From: Aquilaria yunnanensis
Taxonomy: Eukaryota > Streptophyta > Magnoliopsida > Malvales > Thymelaeaceae
Assembly (NCBI GenBank): GCA_039654915.1
Contig: CM077595.1
Span: forward strand, 45,973,501 to 46,037,500
Length of the DNA: 64,000 bases
Direction: 5' to 3'
This document shows, one piece after another, positions 33,481-44,655 of this stretch. Made by a program: the position numbers and the translations under genes. The notes under the pieces are model-generated. The model saw nothing but the letters and a program-made list of their open reading frames with translations. It had not been told where the DNA came from and searched no databases. Positions within the stretch are counted from its first letter, which is position 1, and each line of letters starts with the position of its first letter.

Positions 33481-35184
33481 GAATGAACCAGTGGGAGGAA
33501 AGTAGGACTTGAAGAAATTCAAGAAAAACAAGGAGACATCGAACCTGAAATGGAACATGAATAGACACCACAAGATGTTGTGGTTCAAGATTCTGTTCCC
33601 GTTCCAAAGAGCCCACGTAGGTCTGGTAGGATTCGGCATGAGCCCGAGAGATACGGATTTCTCGTGACTCACACTAGCAATGTGATGCCCATGGATCAGG
33701 ATGAGCCCACAACCTACCAACAACCTATGTTGGGGCCTGACTTTAAGAAGTGGCTAGTGGCCATGAAATCCGAGATGGAATCCATGTATGAAAACCAAGT
33801 ATGGACTTTGGTTGATCCACTTAAAGGGGTTAAATCTATAGGGTGCAAATGGGCTTTCAAGAAGAAAATTGACATGGATGCTAATGTGATTACCTTTAAG
33901 GGACGATTGGTTACAAAAGGTTTCAAGCAAATTCATGGTATTGATTATGATGAAACTTTTTAACCAATTACCATGCTTAAATCCATTTGAATTTTGTTGG
34001 CTATTGTTGCACACTATGATTATGAGATATGGCAAATGGATGTCAAAACTGCTTTCCTAAATGAAAAGTTACTTAAGGATGTGTACATGGCATAGCCTGA
34101 GGGTTTTGTCAATCCTGAGAATGCCAATAAAGTGTGCAAGTTGCAAAGGTCCATTTATGGACTAAAGCAAGCTTCTCGAAGTTGGAATCTTTGTTTTGAT
34201 GAAGCAATCAAAGTGTTTGGTTCTATAAAAAATGAAGATGAACATTGTGTCTACAAGGATGTTAGTGGGAGCGTTATTGTCTTCTTGGTGTTGTATGTAA
34301 ATGACATACTACTCATCAGGAATGACGTTCCTAAGCTATAGCTTGTAAAGACTTGGCTAGGGAAAGGTTTCCATATAAAGGACTTGGGTGAAGCAGCCTA
34401 TGTGTTAGGCATTTGGATCTATAGAGATAGATCTAGAAAGCTTCTTGGCCTAAGTCAAAGTACATACATTGACAAGGTGCTAAAAAGGTTTAGCATGCAT
34501 GATTCCAAGAAAGGATTCTTGCCCATGTCATATGGTATAACTTTTTCTAGATCTCAGTGTTTGAGTACACCTGAGGAGAGAAAGCACATGAGTAAGATTT
34601 CATATGCCTCAGCAATTTGATTTATCATGTATGCCATGGTATGTACTCATCCTGATCTATCTTATGCCTTGAGCATGACAAGCAAGAACCAATCAAACCC
34701 TAGTGAAAGTCATTGGACAGTTGTTAAGAACATCCATAAGTACTTACGAAGAACTAAGGATGCATCCTTGGTCTTTGGAGGTGAAGATGAGCTCGTTGTA
34801 AGGGGTTACACCGATGCTAGGTTATAATCCGATAAGGATGATTATAGATCACAATCTAGTTATGTGTTTTGTATTGGTGGTGGTGTTGTGAGCTGGAACA
34901 GTTCAAAGCAAGAGACAGTAGCCGACTCTACAACAGAATCTAAGTACATTACCACCTCTGATGCTGTGAAGGAGGCAATTTGGATCAAGAAGTTCATCAC
35001 TGAGCTTGGAGTGGTTCCAAGCATTGCTGACCCGATAGAGCTTTATTGTGACAAGAATGGATCAATCACATAGGCTAAAGAGCCTCAATCTCACCAGTGA
35101 TCCAAACACATACTCCGACGCTATCATCTCATTAGGGAGATCATCAAGAGGGGTGATGTGAGGATTTGTAGGATTTTAACAGAC
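33481..35184 (+). pseudogene. copia-2 reverse transcriptase and RNase H (5' part)
   Basis: The linker and RT blocks match copia-1: SPRRSGRIRHEPERYGFL, WAFKKKIDMD, FKGRLVTKGF, DYDETF, YGLKQASRSW. The catalytic block reads YVNDILLIR, so one of the two Asp residues is Asn and the RT is dead. RNase H has the YTDARL, STTESKY and YCDKNGSI blocks. Stops occur at 33961, 33988, 34093, 34339, 34618 and 34825, among others. The 37 nt missing from copia-1 are present here. Coding sequence is cut at 35184-35189 by the Tat insertion and resumes at 42783. Confidence 0.88.
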
Positions 35185-35202
35185 AACAATGATAGCCAAA
35201 GG

Positions 35203-36480
35203 TAAGACCTGTTCGACAAAAAAAGCATAGCCTCTCAGCGCATAAGAATAACTTTGTTAAAATTGAAGTCCAACGGTTAATAGAAGCGGGAATAATAAGG
35301 GACGTCAAGTACACTGAATGGCTAAGCAATGTAGTTGTTGCAACGAAGGAGGGGAGTGATAAACTCTAAATGTGCATAGACTTCCAAACCATAAATGATG
35401 CCTGTCCAAAGGACTCGTTGCCTTTGCCACCAATAGACCAATTGGTAGATTTCACGGCCGAATACGGTCTGCTAAGCTTCCTTGATGCCTTTAGCGGATA
35501 TCACCAAATTTGGATGAATCCCAAAGATGAGGAAAAATTGCCTTAATTACCAAAGTTGGTACCTACTACTATGTCAGAATGCACTTCGGCCTTAAAAATG
35601 TAGGAGCAACATACCAAAGGCTGATGAACAAGGTATTCAGCTCCCAAATTGGGAGAAATATGGAAGCATATGTCAATGATATGATAGTTAAGAGCAAACA
35701 GCCTAGTAATCATATCGTCAACTTGGAGGAAACATTCCACCAACTTTGGGAATTTGGAATTCGTCTTAACCCTGAGAAGGGTGTGTTTGGGGTGACTGTT
35801 GGCAAATTCCTTAGGTTTATGGTGTCAGAAAGAGGTATCGATGCCAACCCAGAAAAGGTTAAGGCCCTGCTAGGATTCTGAACTCCCATGACAACCAAGG
35901 ATGTGCAAAGGCTTACGGGAAGAAGAATCACAGCCCTTAGCAGATTCATCTCTAGATACGGGGACTAGTGCTGACCATTCTTTAAAGTGCTCACAAAAGA
36001 AGCAAAGCCAAAAAACAAATTCGGTTCCCAGGAACGCCCTTTGTACAAAGATTTCCAAAAAGCTTGGGACGAAATCAAAAGCTACTTAACCCGTCCGCTG
36101 ACACTTTGGTAGCCGCTAGAAGAAGAACCTCTCACCCTCTACCTTGCTATAACCGAAAAGGAAGTAAGTTTAGTACTCATAAGGGAATAGGGAGGAAAAA
36201 AGTGGCCAGTATACTATGTGAGTAAGTCCCCATACAGTGCCGAAGTTAGGTACCCCTTCTGCAAAAGGCCATCTATGGTCTGGTGTTGGCAGGCAGGAGG
36301 TTGCAGCCTTACTTCCAAGGACATCCTATCACTGTTCGAAGTAACTTACCTCTTAGGGATGTCATGAGGAAGGTAGATCACTCTGGAAGATTGTTAAAGT
36401 GGTGCATCGAGCTCGATGAATACGACATCACCTATGAGCCAAAAAGGGCAATAAAGGCCCAAGCATTGGCAGATTTCATC
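35203..36480 (+). pseudogene. Tat element RT and first RNase H
   Basis: Blocks: RPVRQKKHSLSAHKN, ACPKDSLPLPPIDQLVD, LLSFLDAFSGYHQIWMNP, MHFGLKNVGATYQRLMNKVF. The catalytic block reads YVNDMIV, where Tat elements have YVDDMIV, so one catalytic Asp is Asn. Then come LNPEKGVFGVTVGKFLRFMV and an RNase H whose DITYEPKRAIKAQALADFIAE end block is readable. Frame changes and stops occur near 35367, 35545, 35879, 35967, 36109 and 36188. The start is lost with the deleted 5' part. Confidence 0.88.
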
Positions 36481-36514
36481 GCCGAAGTGCCAAACACTGA
36501 AGATACTCCAGAGA

Positions 36515-36835
36515 ACCTCGGTAGGTATGAACCTGAGTGGGCACTCTTTGTCGATAGTGCCTCCGATTCTGAACATCAAGGAGCCGGAGTAATTTTGTGG
36601 GGACCTGAAGGTATGGAAGCTTCAAAGTCAATCAAGTTCAGTTTCAGTAACGTCGCCAAATATGAAGCCCTTATAGCAGGCTTACGGTTGGAAAAAATAG
36701 TTGGTGTGAAAAATCTGAAAGCCCACAGTGATTCTCCGCAGATGGTCCGAAAAATGGCGGGGAACTATGGGGCAAAAGACCTAAACTAGGCAAAGTAGCA
36801 TGATCTCACAAAAAGGCTTATCCAAGAATTCGACA
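36515..36835 (+). pseudogene. Tat element second (archaeal-type) RNase H
   Basis: A second RNase H domain follows the first: WALFVDSASDSEHQGAG (first Asp), AKYEALIAGLRL (Glu), KAHSDSP (Asp), then VRKMAGNY. An additional RNase H of archaeal type after the retroviral one is a known acquisition of Tat elements and supports the lineage call. The frame stays open to a TAG at 36787-36789, and all three carboxylates are visible, but it is fused to broken neighbours. Confidence 0.82.
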
Positions 36836-36849
36836 GGGTATAGATAGAA

Positions 36850-37959
36850 AATGAACCTCGACGGGATAATATGGAAGTGGATACTTTGGCCAAATGAAAG
36901 AAGTCCACCGAAGTGCTGTATTAGCCAAGCATAGCAATAATGTCCATAGCAACCTCAGGTAGAGGGTGGAAAGATCCTATTAAGAAATATCTCACAACTT
37001 CAGAACTTCCCAAAGACCCTCTTGAAGCCGTAAGGGTGCAAAAGCGCTCGGGTAGATACTTCCTGATCTGGGAGAAGTTGTACCGACAAGGGTACGCAAA
37101 TCCACTACAAAGGTTTGTTAGCGAAAAGGACATTGAGATAGTCCTCAAATAAGTCCATGAAGGGGCCTGCGGTTCTCACATCGAGATTGATGCCCTTGAT
37201 GGGGTACTACTTCAGCAAGGATATTTCTAGCCTACCTTAAGGAAGGATGCAAGGCAATTTGTCCAGAAATGCGACAAATACCAGAGACACGCACCCATCT
37301 AGAGAGTACCCTCGAAAGTGATAACTTTGGCAAACTATCCATGCCCATTCACTGTTTAGGGTATTGACCTCATTGCGCCTCTCCCAATAGCTGCAGGAGG
37401 AGTAAAGTTCTGTATAGTCGTAGTAGACTATTTCACCAAGTGGATTGAGGCAGAACCTTTGGCAAAAATTTTGGCAAAGGACATACAGAGATTTGGCTGG
37501 AAGAAAATCATATGTAGGTTTGGTGTGCCAAGGGTAGTAGTAGCTGATAATGGTTCCTAGTTCACTGACAAAGGTTTTTAGGAATTTGCATCCGACCTTG
37601 AGATAAAGCTACACTTCGCCCCAGTTGCCCATCCTCAGAGCAATGGACAAGTTGAAGTGTCCAATAGAACAATAAAAGATGGTTTGAAGAAGAGGTTGAA
37701 TGAAGCAAATGGAAAATGGCCAGGAGAGCTCCCGAGCATGCTGTGGAGTTATCAAACAACTTCTAGAAGAGCCACGGGTGAGACACCCTTCTCACTTATA
37801 TTAGGCATAGAGGCCATCATCCCTGTCGAGGTCATGCAACCATCTATTAGAGTACAAGTATTCAATGAAGAAGGGAACAACCTCGGTTTAAGGACCAAGT
37901 TAGATATGATTGACGACCATAGAGAGATGGCTGAACTCAGAAGAAAAGCTTTTCAGTAG
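36850..37959 (+). pseudogene. Tat element integrase
   Basis: Zinc region remnant near 37150-37300 (QKCDKYQRHAPI), then the core with GIDLIAPLPI (Asp), VVVDYFTKWIEAEPL, VVVADNGS (Asp) and HPQSNGQVEVSNRTIKDGL (Glu). All three catalytic positions are kept. Stops occur at 36898, 37150, 37303, 37558 and 37579. The last frame (37657-37959) runs into the C-terminal GETPFSLILGIEAIIPVEV block and ends at 37957. No chromodomain is present, as expected for Tat. Confidence 0.87.
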
Positions 37960-39042
37960 AAAGTAGCCATTACTGCAAACTTGCATGTTACGCCCAAAGG
38001 GATCAAAAAATGAGACCTTGTTCTCCAAAAGGCTAAATTGGAATCCTGAAGATCATCTCATGGCGTACTTTAGGAGAATTGGGAAAGACATTATTTGGTC
38101 CTCGAGGAAGTTCAGCCAGGAGTCTATAAGCATGAAAATACCGAAGGAAAAGAGCTGAAAAGCACCTGGCATTCTGACTCTTTGAAAAAATTCTACACTT
38201 AGAAAAAATTTTAAGGGAAAAAACTGTGCAAAATATGCTGAAGGAGATGAACCGAATGTGGTTGCTCTCAAAAGTGCATAAGTAGTATTCTTCAAGTTTT
38301 GCTGAAGTTGTTTAACTAAATATGGTTGATCCTGAAGATACTTAACTATATCTGCATGAAGCAAGTTTTACTAAAGGTGTTTAACCAAATATGATTGATC
38401 CCAAAGGTACATAATTATATCTGCACAAATCAAGTTTTACCGAAGATGGTCGACTGAGTATAGTGGATCTCGAAGGTACTTAACCATTTTTGTGCAAAGT
38501 AAGTCTCCTGAAAAGGGCTAGCCAAAGATGGTTGACTACCATTGGAGAGATTAAATTATGAATCCTTGATAATATTTTCTAATGATTCATCGCTGAAGAT
38601 GGTTAAACACCAAGGATGAAAACAATGCCTGAGGTCATATCAGTCGTGGACTTAGCCAAAATTTTGAGAAAAAAGTTCCATTAGAATTTCATTGTAGAAG
38701 TACAACGTGTGCAATACAAAAAAAAAGGAAGAAAAGAAAAGGAGGCCTATTGGATGTCCTAGCTGTCTTCAGGTTCTTCAATACCAGCGTCCCTAACGTT
38801 GGTACTGTCGTCATCATCTTCATCTACACCAGCTTCAGTAGGCAAAAGAGGAAGAATTGGAAGGTTGAAACATTATATACTTGACCATTCCGAAGATGGT
38901 CCTTTGGGAATATCAAGCGCCCAAAGGAAGGAGAGGTCTAAGTCAAGACACTTAGAAAGGACCTGATGACAGGCAAGGCAAAACCCATCTTGAAATGAGG
39001 ACTTAGTCACCTTATCAGGCTTGGCCTTTCCAGCCTTCACAT
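37960..39042 (+). repeat. Tat spacer with 69-bp tandem repeats
   Basis: No gene. Between integrase and the antisense gene the sequence contains three units of 69 bp starting at 38293, 38362 and 38431, each opening CAAGTTTT and containing GGTTGATC/GATTGATC-like and ACTTAACTATATCTGCA-like words. A further partial, diverged unit follows near 38495. Degenerate GAAGATGGT words continue to about 38900. Confidence 0.7.
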
Positions 39043-41245
39043 CCTCTAGTCCTTCCTTAAAGCCTTAACTTCGTTTTCCGGCTTCTTCTTCTTCTTCTTC
39101 TTTTCCTTCTTCAGCTGCTCGATCTCAATGATGAAATCGGTGTTGATCACCAATGCCTTAGTAAGGTTGGCGATAGTGTTTTCCTTTTCCTTCCGAAGAG
39201 CCTCACTTTTCGAAGACAGCTCCATGACCTTCGCTCCGAGGTCTAAAATCTTGGAGGTGAACTCCTCGACCAACCTCTGCGGTTCTTCACAATTTCCTCC
39301 GGAAGATTGGCTAGGTCCTCCTTGGTGATTTTTTTGAGCTCGTTGTACTTAACGATCGAGCTCGCAAACAATTCCTTGGCCTTGGGCAAGTGCTCCTCCA
39401 ATTAACTTCGGATAGAAGACTGTTTGGTTGCCCAAGCATGAAAATACCCACTGTATGCCAAAAGCTGTAAAAGAGAGGATTTCAAATGTGGGTCAAAAGA
39501 AACAGAAAGTCAAAAAAATTTCTAGGTCCTAAAGGGCTAAGGTTTACCTTGGTACCATGCTCGATCATTTGAGAAGCAAGAACCACTTCGTTTGGGTGCT
39601 CCTCCATTGGAGTTTGGAAAGCGGCATTAGTCATAATGCCCATCACCATCTGAGGGGCCATATTTTGACTATCTTCGGAGAACAGATCCATGTCCTCCAT
39701 GAAGGACCAGAAGGGCTCCCTCGGGACCTTGTGCATTGGGATTTTTGAGTGCCAAAGGGCCCTTTTCCGAATGTGCTCCGCCATCCACTGAGTCTGGGCT
39801 CGCTCATCTAGAAAGTCACGCCGAAGTTTGGTTATAACAATATCCCTTAGCCATTCATCTACAATGCCTAAACTACCAAAAAATCCCAAACTCATAGATG
39901 AATGGCTAAGGGACAACCCTGGTGGAAGTTCGGCGCCCTCCTTGTTAGACTCGTTGAAGTCCAGCACCTCATCAGGGATGTCTTTGTCCTTTTCTCTTCA
40001 CTACTCTTGAGCTTCTTCAGCCGACATCTCCCCCACCAAAGTCCCCAGTGTCTCGATAGCAGCATCGAGACTTAAAGGGGTTGAGTGGATGGCCGGTTTT
40101 GAGGGTGGGTCGACGCGAATAGGTGTTTGACCGAGCTTCACATCTTGGCCTTTGGGCGAAGGAGGCAAGGAGTCCTTCTTTGACTTCTTTGACTTCGGTG
40201 CCGAAGATGGTCTAACCGACACCTTCTTCCTCATAGTTGCCTTCCTCTTTTGCTCCCCTTTCTTGATCTGGCTGCAGAATAGGCTCTTGTAGAAAGCAGC
40301 AAACTTGTCACCCATTTCTGTAAAGAGAAAAACATCAGTGTAAGAACGAAAAAATCCTAAACAGTAAACTAAACAGAAGCTTACTGTCTGCAAATGCCGA
40401 ATATGTAAGTTCTCCCTGAAGGAGTAGAACAGGCCATGCTTTCTTCCTATTGACCAAGGGCTCTAGCATATCCTTATGAGTGACATGTTCCTTGATTACC
40501 CAAAGCTCTCAAAGGACCTCATTGGTTATGAAGCTTTATCTGATGGGGAAAGGGTAGAGAGAGTGTGGGGAACTTCGACATCCCAGTCTGCGACAGCCTA
40601 GATACGGCTATCGAACTCCTCGAACTGAGACTCTAGCTCCAAGGTTAAAAGCTTCCTTGGCTCTACTACATTGGTTGCCAAGGTACCCGAAGCCCACTGA
40701 GCAGGAAGATCTACCCATTTCTTGTCAACCTCCATGAAGAAGTACTTATTCTGCAACCTTCGCCAACTGTCCTTGGTGCTGAAGGTGAAGGTAAATTTTT
40801 TGCTCCTAGATCTTCGGGGGAGCAAAAAATAGAACCCCCTCTTCGGGATGGGGTGGAGTTTGTAATATTGCAGGAAGAAGAAAAAATGTGGGGGAATTTT
40901 GAAGACCCCACACATGCACAAGTAGGCTTTGAAGTAGGCATAAGAGTTCAGAGGCATCTGGTTAACGGCTATGCAGTGGAATTGACAAAAGTCTGAAACC
41001 ACCTTTCGTGGTGGATAGTGAAAACCCGCCTTCAATTGAGCTCTAAAGATAGTGATCTTCTTCAGACGAGGAAGGTAGTTGGGTTCAGTAGGACTAGGCA
41101 GCCTAGTTTTGGAGTAAGAATGAAGAAAGAACTTGAGCCGCCACTTCACAAACTTCTCCGAAGTCCTGCAGCTCAAGTGAGAATTAAGGGGAAGCCAATT
41201 CTCGAGGATAGCTTTAACTGTGACGTGTCCAGAGGACATCTTCAA
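39043..41245 (-). pseudogene. Antisense gene of the Tat element, apparently with two introns
   Basis: Three coding blocks on the minus strand: 41245-40385, 40317-39548 and 39464-39043. The first matches the plant 'putative gypsy type transposon' domain: a FHYPPRKVVSDFCQF block, NSYAYFKAYLCMCGVF, GFYFLLPRR, then KDSWRRLQNKYFFMEV. The second is a basic linker followed by helical sequence; the third is a heptad-rich, Lys/Glu-rich coiled coil. Between them lie stretches with GTAAGC...TTTACAG (40384-40318, 67 bp) and GTAAAC...TTTACAG (39547-39465, 83 bp); removing them keeps the frame (phase 1 and phase 0). In-frame stops near 40430-40480 and 39405, and a frameshift near 39280, make it a pseudogene. 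Tat elements often carry such antisense ORFs; the protein's role is not known. Confidence 0.75.
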
Positions 41246-41485
41246 AACAAAGACACTAACTTTGGACTAACAGGGAAAAAAGAAAGAAAAGGGAAGAGAA
41301 GAACAACTTTGGGAATAGACCGACCTAGTTCAGGAAGAAAAGGGAACGTCAGAGATCGCCACAAAACTCACTAGAACTCGTTCCACCGCTTGCACCACCA
41401 TAAGAAAAAAGCTGGAGAAGGAGAGGGAGATCGAGAGCAAAAGGAACAAAAGTAGAAGAGTGAGGAAACCTCTGAGGTACAAGGC

Positions 41486-41493
41486 TTTATATA
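41486..41493 (-). promoter_or_regulatory. TATA box upstream of the antisense gene
   Basis: Minus-strand TATATAAA lies about 240 bp before the first ATG at 41245, outside the 3' LTR. This fits a separate antisense promoter. No other experimental sign can be read from sequence. Confidence 0.5.
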
Positions 41494-42038
41494 GACCGAA
41501 AGGGGCAGGCAAACCGTCACCATAATGATCCTTTATAAGCAAAGGGACGCAACGACATAACGGACGTGACTAATCATCATTAACTCGATGACATGTGTCA
41601 CGTGATGCGAAAATCAAGGGCCCGCCTCCTGACACTGGCAGGCCTATATCGCCCGTGCCAAAGTGACACGATTGCCTAGTCAGAAGATAGGACGATTCAC
41701 TGACAGAAGGTAGGAATGAAAAACATTGAAGAAATTTTATCCCCTCACCTCCGAAGTTATGACGTTAGCTAGAAGAATAATTTGGGCTGAAAGCACAAAA
41801 TAGCTCATTCTTTACCTAACGTGTACTTCACCGAAGAATAAGAAGCTGGTTCAGAACAACATCCTTGTAAAGGGCTTAAAATAGAGTGCAAAAACCTTTA
41901 GAGAATGCCGAGAATGAAACTTCGGCAGGAAAGTGGCGTCTTTGCCCAAAGAGCTGGCAAGAGTAAGACCTCTTCAGCTTCAACTTCTTATTACATATTC
42001 CCAAACAACTAATGCCGAAGACGAAACCTTGGCTTCTC

Positions 42039-42051
42039 CGAGGGGGGCATG
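42039..42051 (+). promoter_or_regulatory. Tat element polypurine tract
   Basis: CGAGGGGGGCATG directly before the TGATAGCC of the LTR. Confidence 0.75.
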
Positions 42052-42782
42052 TGATAGCCGAAGGGCTATCACCCTAACATCTCTTGATCAGCTAACTTAA
42101 CGCCACCCTCAGAGAAAACTTAGCCTTGACCTTGGGGCATTCTCCACACCACCCTCGGAAAGTAACATGACTAGCTTCAGGAAAATGTGTCTTCATCAGC
42201 CTCGGATTTGTGAAGCTATCGATCTCAGAAAAGTAGATCCACCATCCTCGACAAAGGAAAAAGTCTCCCAAAGGTGACCCACTCTTTCGAATGGCCTTCC
42301 CTGATATTCCTCGAGAGGAAAATCTCTGCCTGAAGGGGTCTCACACGTCGAAGGGGTCTTATGGAGATAAGACAAAAATGGTTAAGGACCTTCTGACAAA
42401 GAGACCTCATACACGCCTCTACCCTCTAGCCAAAATGGCATAGGGCCAGCTGGAGATACTTGCCTCCGAAGGTACAGATCAGATCTGACCGAACATGTGT
42501 CATGATTTGGACAGGTTGTGTCAAATGGCCTCCTCCCTCCACCCTCCTATAAATACTTAGGAGGGACCTAGGTAAGGACACATGGGACTCTGTCTTTTCC
42601 TTACTATCTGCTCTTTTCTAGTACTCTCACAAATACTGACTTGGGTGTTAAAGGTTCCTCCCCCGGAAACACACTCCGGGGAGCTCCTAACCTTTGTTCT
42701 TCAAAGTTTTGCAGACACCTTCACACCGGAAGTCTCTCCTTCAAGCCAACATGTCATATAACGAGGATGCCATCGGGCATCA
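42052..42782 (+). repeat. Tat element 3' LTR (731 bp)
   Basis: Runs from TGATAGCCGAAGGGCTATCA, itself an inverted repeat, to GGCATCA. The TATA box TATAAATA is at 42548-42555, within an inverted repeat with 8-bp arms (42542-42549 and 42558-42565). Confidence 0.9.
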
Positions 42783-42895
42783 AACAACCTTGCTGATTCG
42801 CTGACAAAGCCTCTTATGCAACAGAAGCATGATAGCCATTCAAGGTCCATCGATATTAGATACGTGGATGATTGGCTTTAGTGCAAGTGGGAGAT
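42783..42895 (+). pseudogene. copia-2 RNase H end and polypurine tract
   Basis: Coding resumes after the Tat insertion with the NLADSLTKPL-like block and runs to a WMIGF-like end. The purine tract GCAAGTGGGAGAT (42883-42895) abuts the 3' LTR. A missing T compared with copia-1 puts a TAG just before the tract. Confidence 0.85.
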
Positions 42896-44308
42896 TGTTA
42901 GTGTTGTGCCCAAAAGCCAACCTTGAGATGATTGTATTTTTGCACATTGAGCCATGATATTTTATTATGGCATTAATCCAGCAACTATGTTTGTTGTTTT
43001 GTTTTTGCGTAATGTAATAAACATAATTTTAACCTTAGAATAATGATATTCTAAAATGTCCCTGGTCTAGTATTATTGTGGAGCGAGTTACAATAATACA
43101 TAATGACTAGCATATGTGGAGACTAATATGAGATATGTAGTCTACATATGGGTACAAGTTAGAAAACTTGTGTACTGGACCGACCCATCATGAGAATACT
43201 ACATGGATTGTTATATGAGTGTCATAGGTGATTCTCATAGTGATCATGGTATATGTAGTCCTTTGACCTAAAGTCATCAAGGTTCCATACATGTAAGTCA
43301 CATACTATGATACTTCCCTTTGTTACTCGTAACTGAGTGAACTTGAAGAAGGCCATTGGGTATGTCACATATCATTCGAAAGGATTTGTATGCTCAAGAT
43401 GGGATTTGTCCCTCCTATGTAATGGGAGTGATATCTTTGGGCCCCTTGATAGAGTGAGATTTAGAAAATGCATAGCCATGCTTGGATGAGTTGATATACA
43501 ATATCAATGTCGTCAATTTAAGTTAGTCTAATCGGTAATCAAGAAACCAAAGACTGAGCTATACAAGAGTGACACATTCCATGTCTCGTGTCTAGTCTTG
43601 ATATCTTAGACAAAGGGACAATGGCATATATGGGTAAGGATCATAAAGGTTTAGTTGAATCACCGATATTCTTGTCACCTGAGCAGCAATGATGTGTTAC
43701 TAGACGCCGCTCATTCCTTATGATCATAAATGTGATTTATGATCATAGCAAACATGGTAAGAGGCTTTTGGGTCGCACACATAGAGCTATTTGGATTATT
43801 AGAGTGCATGGGCTAATTATTTGGGTTATGGTTTCATGATAATTTCGTGTTAATAATTGGCCCAAAAGTTGAGCCATTATTAAGTCTGAAATTAAAGGCT
43901 AAATGGATTAGGGCTTTGAAACCCATTAGGCCTGGAAGTTGAGTCTCACTATAAATACAACTTTTAGTGAGAAATTCACAGCATTGCCCTAACCTCCCAA
44001 AAGGGAGACAACCACGCTCTTATCTTGCTATTCCTTAGAGGACGCAAGCTAACACTATGAATGTAAGAAAAATGCGTCTACCAGGACGTGGTTGAAGCGT
44101 GGTGATCCCAAGAGGCTCGTCTAGATATCATAGAGAGCTTGAACACATCAACTGTTCAGGTTTTGTGATTCAATTTTATAGTTGTGTAAGAGATTTCAAC
44201 CAAAATTAGGTATGAAAATTTTTGAACACTCAGTTTACCTTATTTCACTCAGATCCTGAAGGGTTTCGTTAAATTTTTCTGTGCTTGTTTGGCTCCCAAA
44301 TCCCTACA
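42896..44308 (+). repeat. copia-2 3' LTR (1413 bp)
   Basis: Opens TGTTAGTGTTGTGCCC and ends CCCTACA. TATA box at 43950-43957 and conserved palindrome at 43720-43746. Followed by the target duplication TTTGG (44309-44313). Confidence 0.95.
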
Positions 44309-44655
44309 TTTGGCAAATACCAATGCTCCACAGAGACTTCAAAAAGGTGAAGTTTAGGCTAATAGTGAGTCTGCACTTGAAGCGAAGCTTGTTGCTGTCC
44401 ATGGAGTAGTGAGTGCAGCTTTAGACTACATCGACATAATATCACAATTTTATCAGGCTGCTCGTGAACGATGGTGGCATGACGAAGGAATGTGGTGTTT
44501 AGTCCTTACCTGGAAAGTCTAGTCCAAGATTTGGTGACATCATTGGAGACCTTAGATCACTGTTATTTGGTGATAGTGGCTTAATGTGTGTCTTTAGCTC
44601 ATTCATATGCTGCTCTCTTACTTTCTCAATCTCCTTATTAGCTTTGTGATTCATT
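44309..44655 (+). mobile_element. LINE 3' region, part 2 (RNase H)
   Basis: The RNase H interrupted at 29599 continues: ANSESALEAKLVAVHGVV (catalytic Glu block), then an AHSYAALLLSQ-like C-terminus. Short A-rich words near 44655 may be the remains of its 3' end. Confidence 0.7.

Larger units (their letters stand above)
35190..42782 (+). mobile_element. Ty3/gypsy Tat-lineage element with deleted 5' end, nested in copia-2
   Basis: AACAA flanks both ends exactly (35185-35189 and 42783-42787). The left end keeps only about 13 bp of LTR (TGATAGCCAAAGG) before jumping into RT; the right end has a complete 731-bp LTR starting TGATAGCCGAAGG. Content: RT, RNase H, a second RNase H, integrase, a spacer with 69-bp tandem repeats, an antisense gene, polypurine tract and LTR. 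The second RNase H and the antisense gene carrying the 'putative gypsy type transposon' domain are known traits of the plant Tat lineage. The 5' LTR, primer site, gag and protease are missing. Confidence 0.93.
29600..44308 (+). mobile_element. copia-2: Ty1/copia element, degenerate, interrupted by a Tat element
   Basis: Two LTRs of 1413 bp each (29600-31012 and 42896-44308) and the exact target duplication TTTGG (29595-29599 and 44309-44313) define it. It is the same family as copia-1 but more decayed. It lies inside a LINE: the RNase H frame broken at 29599 resumes after 44308. A gypsy element (35190-42782) is nested in its RNase H coding region. Without that insertion copia-2 would be about 7.1 kb, shorter than copia-1 because about 1.1 kb of gag-protease-integrase is deleted. 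Confidence 0.94.
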
